Of a stretch of DNA of 24,069 nt, positions 19,618-24,069 are shown in pieces (the first letter of the stretch is position 1; every line of letters starts with the position of its first letter). The notes below the pieces were generated by a model. That model saw only the letters and a list, made by a program, of their open reading frames with translations. It was not told the origin of the DNA and ran no database searches. The position numbers and the translations under genes were made by a program. This stretch comes from Podila epigama (Eukaryota > Mortierellomycota > Mortierellomycetes > Mortierellales > Mortierellaceae), in assembly GCA_015679605.1 (NCBI GenBank), contig JAAAVE010000166.1, forward strand, positions 1 to 24,069. The letters are read 5' to 3'.

Positions 19618-20175
19618 TATGGGCGGATGAGGAACGAGGGAAGTGTTGTGCGAAGCAATGTCCTTTGTTGGATGTGACTGGGCCAATGGGTATGGACGAT
19701 GGGAGGTTAGGAAAAGGAGTGAAGAGGGTGATCTGAGCCGTGAGTGAGATCTGGGAACAGAGCAAGAACTAGAAAAAAGAAGGAAAGTTGATCTCGGTTT
19801 GCTTTGTGCATTCTTTTTTTTTTTCCTGCGCGCGAATCTCCTTCTTGTCCCTGCTTTTTGTCCGTCTGGTTGGTCGGTGTCTGTCTGTGTGTGTGTTTGC
19901 CCTGCCCGCCCAGCCCAGTCGATGTCGTCTGCCCGACCGACGGTCAATCTCCGCTATTCAAGATTCTACCACAGTCACATGATATGCATGCCAATACCAT
20001 ATCACCGTACTCTCCTCGGGAGCATTTACTATGGATCACTCTCACTCCCACTCCCCACCCTTACTTCGATACCCAAAGACTTCCATTTTTTTTGCTGTGA
20101 GGACAAAGAGACCCAAAACTTCCGGCGCATCTCATTCTTAGTTCATCACATACCATCACCATCACTCCAAAAACC
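19618..20175. promoter_or_regulatory. Divergent promoter region between TOM70 and NDUFA5
   Basis: 558 bp separate the two start codons of nuclear genes for mitochondrial proteins. Two CCAAT boxes are present on the plus strand (19683-19687 and 19991-19995), the core recognised by the fungal HAP/NF-Y complex that drives respiratory genes. A pyrimidine-rich stretch near 19808-19826 and TC-rich leaders lie on both flanks. The link to HAP control is inference from the motif and the gene types. Confidence 0.55.
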
Positions 20176-21084
20176 ATGTTCGCCTCCCGTCGTCTGTTCA
20201 ATGCTGTGACCAAGAAGGTGTGTTCATACTCATCTCTTTCAACCTCTACTTTACCAACTGAATTATCCTCAACATGCATGACCGACCACACAATATTTAT
20301 TTTTTTTTTTCGGGATCTCGGAGATTTGGAGATTTGGAGATTAAGGGATGATCAGCTTCCATGGGAACAGGATCTCATTGTGCGCAAACTAGCGCGTGCT
20401 TCTTTCGCCACGCCTTTCTACACCTACTACTTGAAACGCATGAACATTGTTTCTCAATCCTGCTTCCCCTTCCAACAAAAACGAAAAAAAAGACCAAAGA
20501 GAAAAAAAAACACGCTCCAGGGCACCTCTATCTCTCCAAAACTTTTTTTTGATGCCATGAATGCAACCAAAAAAAATGTAGAAATCAACAATAATCTGAC
20601 CTCGCATGCCATTGGCAACCTTCTCACTTTTTTAGACCACTGGTATCTACGGTCTTCCCGTGCACCCCAACCCCCGCCCCCACCTTATCAAGATCTACAG
20701 CGATACCCTCAAGGCCTTGGAGCAGATCCCAGAACATGCCGTCTACCGTCAGGCTACTTCTGCCATGACCACCCACCGCTTGAACGTTGTCAAGAACACT
20801 GAGGACATTACCAAGATCGAGCAGGCCATTGATGCAGGTCAAATTGAGGAGGTTGTTGTCCAGGCTGTCGACGAGCTCAAGCTTGTTGGCAAGATGGTCG
20901 AGTGGAAATCGTGAGTATTCTTTTATTATTTTGACCACGTTTTTTGTTTTCCAATGACGGATGTATTATTTGATGGCATGTTTTCTAACATATTGTTTTT
21001 TTTTTCATTGTTAACAGTTGGGAGCCACTGGAGACTCCAGCACCAAAGGATCAGTGGAACTACAAGTACAACGAGCACAACTAG
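20176..21084 (+). CDS. NDUFA5: NADH:ubiquinone oxidoreductase subunit NDUFA5 (127 aa)
   Basis: Three exons, join(20176..20217, 20636..20910, 21018..21084). This is an accessory subunit of mitochondrial complex I (the 29.9 kDa / B13 type) in the matrix arm. The N terminus MFASRRLFNAVTKK is basic and lacks acidic residues, consistent with matrix targeting. The family core follows: TTGIYGLPVHPNPRPHL, then ALEQIPEHAVYRQATSA, THRLNVV, IEEVVVQAVDELKLV and a C-terminal WEPLETPAPKDQWNY. The length agrees with animal (about 116 aa) and fungal members. The first intron (418 bp) is long for the window and stays open in the exon 1 frame, but it enters exon 2 out of frame, so the spliced model is preferred. 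Divergent from TOM70. Confidence 0.94.
20218..20635 (+). other. Intron 1 of NDUFA5 (418 bp)
   Basis: A non-coding stretch with donor gtgtgt and acceptor tttttag. It contains a GGAGATTT tandem repeat (about 20318-20341) and A-rich runs near 20478-20510. I see no gene inside it. Confidence 0.75.
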
Positions 21085-21549
21085 ACGAGCAAAATACATT
21101 CGAGGCAAACAGGAATTCAACCATCATCCACTTTTTCTCTTTTTGGAGCTTTCAAGGCATAATAACACCCTACTCTATCCACATACAGGTTACAGGATGA
21201 ACCTGGCAAAAAAGTATTAAAAAAAGAAGAGGTTATATCAATTGGCAGGATAATCGACCTTGTAGTTCCTCTGGGATGGGTGCTCGCGTAGTCACAGGCC
21301 GTTTATATCAAACGCTGTAATGGTTTTGTTGACGGGGTGAACAACGGGAGAGGCGATTGGGATATTTCAATCTTGTGAGAGTGATGATAGGGTTGGTATG
21401 TTCATTATTTTATTATTCAAAATTTTTTTTTGATATTCAGGACGAGATGCGCCTGGGCATGAGGAAGATACGTGTCTATGTGTATGAGTGCATGTGTATG
21501 TGAAAGGTGAAGGTGAAAGAAAGAAGGGAACCACAAGCGAAAAAGGATT
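21085..21549. other. Convergent 3' spacer between NDUFA5 and the Zn2Cys6 regulator
   Basis: 465 bp hold the 3' ends of two genes. A minus-strand AATAAA at 21414-21409 lies about 136 bp past the regulator stop and could serve as its polyadenylation signal. No gene is seen. Confidence 0.6.
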
Positions 21550-23274
21550 CTACGGTTTGGCAACAAGATTAGAGTGTCGCGCTTGAATGCTCTTTCGGAC
21601 ATACTCTTGTTGTCTTCTGAACTCTTGCTGTTGCAGCTGTTGCTGGGTGTGTTGCTGTCGCTGCAGTTCGAGCTGCTGCTCTTGTTGTTGTCGCAGGAGC
21701 GTCATCATCCATATGGCTTCTTCACTCTCCACCGGATTATCTCCTCTGGACAGAAGGCTTTGCCTTTGGATGGATGGTCCGTCGCTCTGGGACCTGCCCA
21801 TCGGGGCATCATAACGTCCGTCAGTCGACGGCAGAGCTTCTTGGACTGGACAGTTGAACGCCATCGTTGTTGGCTGTCCATTTGTGAGCACGGCCAATGG
21901 TGGGGACGGATGGAAGGCGAGGTGCGTGGGCGAGGCTACAGGGGTACCATCTGCACTACCTTGCTGCTCATTTTGTTGCTGCCAGTTTGCAAACATCGAG
22001 TGCGATGTCGATGCTGGCGATGACGTGGACTGTAGGGCAAGTTGCATGTTGGAACAATGTAAAGCGGATGAAGAGGAAGAGGAAGAGGTAGAGGAAGGTC
22101 TTGGCGGGCCGGGGCTTGGGGGATGTGGGACCACTGTATAGGGATGCCAGCTTGAAGATGTGGATGAACGTGTGACAGGAGCACCAGCAGCAGAACAAGA
22201 AGCCCGTCGCATGGCACCTGTACTGGTACCTTGGTGAATGTTGTATGAAACCGGTGGGTGCTCGTGGTGTGAGTGCAGATGTTGATATGTTGTTGCAGCA
22301 CAACCTTGACTCTCTATCGAGTGCTGCCGTTGTTGTTGTTGTTCTTGTTGCTGCTGTTGCTGTTGTTGCTGTTGTTGTTGGAGTCGAGCAATCATGAGAG
22401 CTTCGGCAGCGGCCTTGCTGCCGCCTTTTGGACGGCCACGCGGCTTGGGATCTGCATCGCGGCAAGAGGCGGCCTTGGAAGGGTGTTTTTGACAGTTTTG
22501 ACATGGACGGGCATGATCGCACTTGATGTGAGAGCGCTTGCAGCTGGCACAGGCTACAACTGGGACGAATCCTTCGTCAAAGCAGGGTGAAAAGGATGAT
22601 GTCGGAGAGGGTGAGTGGAGCGAAGAGTAGGAAGGCGATGGAGATGGGGCCGAAGAGGATGGTGAAGACGAAGTGGTGGTGTGAGTGGAGGATGAAGAAG
22701 AAGAGCGGGCACGATGTATAGAGGATGAGGTATTGTCTGCAAGAGACGATGACATGTTGAAATTTAGAACGGGTGTAGGGCGACGGGACAAGTCGAGAGT
22801 GGTTGGAGAGACGGGAATAAAGTCTGCGTCCATGAGCTGTGCATGCAAGTCTTGAGCAGAGATATCGACATGGAGATTCGAGAACAGGTCAAGGGCCTGC
22901 AGTGAGTCGTGGTGCAGATTGACGGCATGTAGCGGACGATTATTCAGGTCTTGTGCGTGCGTGTCGAGGACGGCCGGAAGTGGGGTTGTGGCGATGTGCG
23001 AACTAAGGGCGGCAGCAAAGGGCGATGGCCCGTTTGATGTGTGATAAAGGTGTTGTGTGTTGGGAATAGGCATGAATGTTGTCGTCAGTTGCGGTTCTGT
23101 GGGATTATTATAAGTGTCAATGTTATTGTGGTTGGTGATACTGCTGCTGCTGTTGCTGTTGTTGTTGTTGTTATGCATATTGCTGTTGCTGATGCTGTGG
23201 TTGTTGAGACTGTAGAAGGAGCTGGCCACGGAAAGCTCAAAGTCGGATTGTTGCTGTGTAGATATAATTGACAT
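21550..23274 (-). CDS. Zn2Cys6 fungal transcription factor with AT-hook (574 aa)
   Basis: A single uninterrupted exon. The DNA-binding region at 242-271 reads CASCKRSHIKC then DHARPCQNC then a longer loop to Cys271. This gives six cysteines (242, 245, 252, 258, 261, 271) spaced 2-6-5-2-9, the fungal Zn2Cys6 binuclear cluster. It is followed within a few residues by PKPRGRPKGG (276-285), an AT-hook core. A glutamine tract (about 299-310) and further Gln-rich stretches near the C terminus flank it. Most of the remainder is Ser/Asn/His-rich and likely disordered, typical of activation regions. No fungal-specific middle homology domain is recognised. The cluster lies in mid-protein rather than at the N terminus. 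The target genes are unknown. The lack of introns contrasts with every other gene here. Confidence 0.88.
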   Translation of the reverse strand: MSIISTQQQSDFELSVASSFYSLNNHSISNSNMHNNNNNSNSSSSITNHNNIDTYNNPTEPQLTTTFMPIPNTQHLYHTSNGPSPFAAALSSHIATTPLPAVLDTHAQDLNNRPLHAVNLHHDSLQALDLFSNLHVDISAQDLHAQLMDADFIPVSPTTLDLSRRPTPVLNFNMSSSLADNTSSSIHRARSSSSSSTHTTTSSSPSSSAPSPSPSYSSLHSPSPTSSFSPCFDEGFVPVVACASCKRSHIKCDHARPCQNCQKHPSKAASCRDADPKPRGRPKGGSKAAAEALMIARLQQQQQQQQQQQQEQQQQRQHSIESQGCAATTYQHLHSHHEHPPVSYNIHQGTSTGAMRRASCSAAGAPVTRSSTSSSWHPYTVVPHPPSPGPPRPSSTSSSSSSSALHCSNMQLALQSTSSPASTSHSMFANWQQQNEQQGSADGTPVASPTHLAFHPSPPLAVLTNGQPTTMAFNCPVQEALPSTDGRYDAPMGRSQSDGPSIQRQSLLSRGDNPVESEEAIWMMTLLRQQQEQQLELQRQQHTQQQLQQQEFRRQQEYVRKSIQARHSNLVAKP

Positions 23275-23444
23275 TTTCTTGTTCTCTTGACCGTTATATG
23301 ATACCCAGGTGAATGAGTTTTAAAAAAAAAAAAAAAAAGGTGGAATGGAATATAGGAAGAAGTAAAAGACAAGATTGGCCTCTTTTGTTTTTTTATAGTT
23401 GAAGCAGTTGAACTTGAATGAGGCCACAAGAGGGTTGCAATGCC

Positions 23445-23481
23445 TGAATAGGACAGGATAGGAGAGGACAGGACAGGACAA
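23445..23481. repeat. GGACA/GGATA pentamer-type repeat
   Basis: Alternating AGGACAGG and AGGATAGG units with three GGACA copies at the end, upstream of the Zn2Cys6 regulator gene. Confidence 0.75.
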
Positions 23482-23805
23482 TACTTTGGAGTTGGCTATC
23501 GTTGCAGTGGATGGATGCCGCTGCCGTGGTTGTTGCAGTTCGTGGCTAGCTTGTACCTCAAGGGAACAAAGAGAGTGTGTGTGTGTCACAGTGAATGAGC
23601 TCTACTCGGTTGTTCTCCCTCGCGAGATTGGAGGTGGATCGACCGAGAGCAGGAGTCGGACAAGTGCACGCACAAAAAAAAAAAAAAGAATGGGCTCGAA
23701 TGCAGGGAGATCGTGTGGAGAGAAGAGAGACAGAAAGAGAGAGAGAATGAGAGGGGGCGGAGAGATCTTTTGTGTGTGAAAAAAAAGTGTGAGAGCAAGT
23801 GTGAA

Positions 23806-23845
23806 GGATGGATGAATGAATGTATGGATGGATGAATGAATGAAT
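23806..23845. repeat. Duplicated ATGGATGAATGAATG tetramer tract
   Basis: Two copies of a mixed GGAT and GAAT tetramer unit lie about 530-570 bp upstream of the regulator start. Confidence 0.8.
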
Positions 23846-24069
23846 TGTGTAGCTCTTTGGTTGGGACGCGGAAGGGTCAACCAAAGAAACAAATCAAGAA
23901 AAAAAGGGTCGAGATGTCGGTGGAGAGGATAGTATGAGGCGGGTAGAAGGGGGGAACGCACGTTTGAGCCAAGTTCAAGGAAGAGGAAAAGGAAAACAAG
24001 GATTTGGGCAAAAGGGGAGATGGATGGAGCACGATACCCAAAAGGAAATGAAAGGGGATAGACGACGGT

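Larger units (their letters stand above)
23275..24069. promoter_or_regulatory. Upstream region of the Zn2Cys6 regulator gene
   Basis: 795 bp to the window end, without a supported gene. It holds a 16-base A run near 23323-23338, a GGACAGG-type repeat (about 23445-23481), an AG-rich block (23715-23765) and a GGATGGATGAATGAATG duplication (23806-23845). The last reads CATT on the regulator's sense strand. Frames here are Ser/His/Phe low-complexity. Confidence 0.5.

Noticed and set aside
21574-22590. Leu/Cys-rich plus-strand frames opposite the Zn2Cys6 gene
   Set aside because: These are antisense shadows of CAG/CTG-rich glutamine and serine codons.
1-24069. CRISPR array, transposon or viral insertion
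   Set aside because: No spaced direct repeats, transposase, reverse transcriptase or terminal repeats were recognised. All repeats seen are simple tandem tracts.

Overview
The window looks like nuclear DNA from an early-diverging filamentous fungus. Mucoromycota, most likely a Mortierella-type species, is my best guess. This is inferred from gene content and architecture, not from a marker gene. The genes carry many short introns of roughly 80-250 bp with GT..AG ends. Coding sequence is fairly GC-balanced, while introns and spacers are full of homopolymer and tetranucleotide tracts. The proteins are typically fungal or eukaryotic: TOM70, TAF12, an IPK1-type inositol kinase, a Zn2Cys6 regulator and a tetraspanin. 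No bacterial operon structure, tRNA, rRNA, CRISPR array or transposon was seen.

Ten protein genes could be assembled exon by exon. On the minus strand from the left: (1) a 1183-aa type II membrane protein joining a glycosyltransferase-like region to an alginate-lyase-like region (21-4352, 3 exons); (2) about 3.2 kb without a convincing gene, rich in microsatellites; (3) a 311-aa tetraspanin (7577-9128, 5 exons); (4) inositol-pentakisphosphate 2-kinase IPK1, 470 aa (9390-11363, 5 exons). A 208-bp divergent spacer leads to four plus-strand genes: (5) PLP-dependent L-serine/threonine dehydratase, 323 aa (11572-13018, 6 exons); (6) TFIID/SAGA subunit TAF12, 129 aa (13152-13906, 3 exons); (7) a LOG-type phosphoribohydrolase, 218 aa (14179-15754, 7 exons); (8) an ATX1-type copper chaperone, 68 aa (16048-16740, 4 exons). 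Then come (9) TOM70, 599 aa, minus (16934-19617, 7 exons), divergent over 558 bp from (10) complex I subunit NDUFA5, 127 aa, plus (20176-21084, 3 exons). Last is a single-exon 574-aa Zn2Cys6 plus AT-hook regulator on the minus strand (21550-23274) with its upstream region to the window end.

There is no sign that the genes form one pathway. The set is mostly housekeeping: mitochondrial import and respiration, basal transcription, amino-acid catabolism, copper delivery and inositol phosphate synthesis. TOM70 and NDUFA5 are both mitochondrial and share one divergent promoter region. The tetraspanin and the lyase-like protein both carry a QDPPPY (PPxY) motif on predicted cytosolic segments, so both could be Rsp5/Nedd4 ligase clients. 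I did not find a clear new multi-gene system. The most unusual items are the two-domain membrane protein, a GC-AG intron in the LOG gene, a 6-bp first coding exon and poly-C tracts in the ATX1 gene, and sense-strand (CATT)n tracts upstream of several genes.
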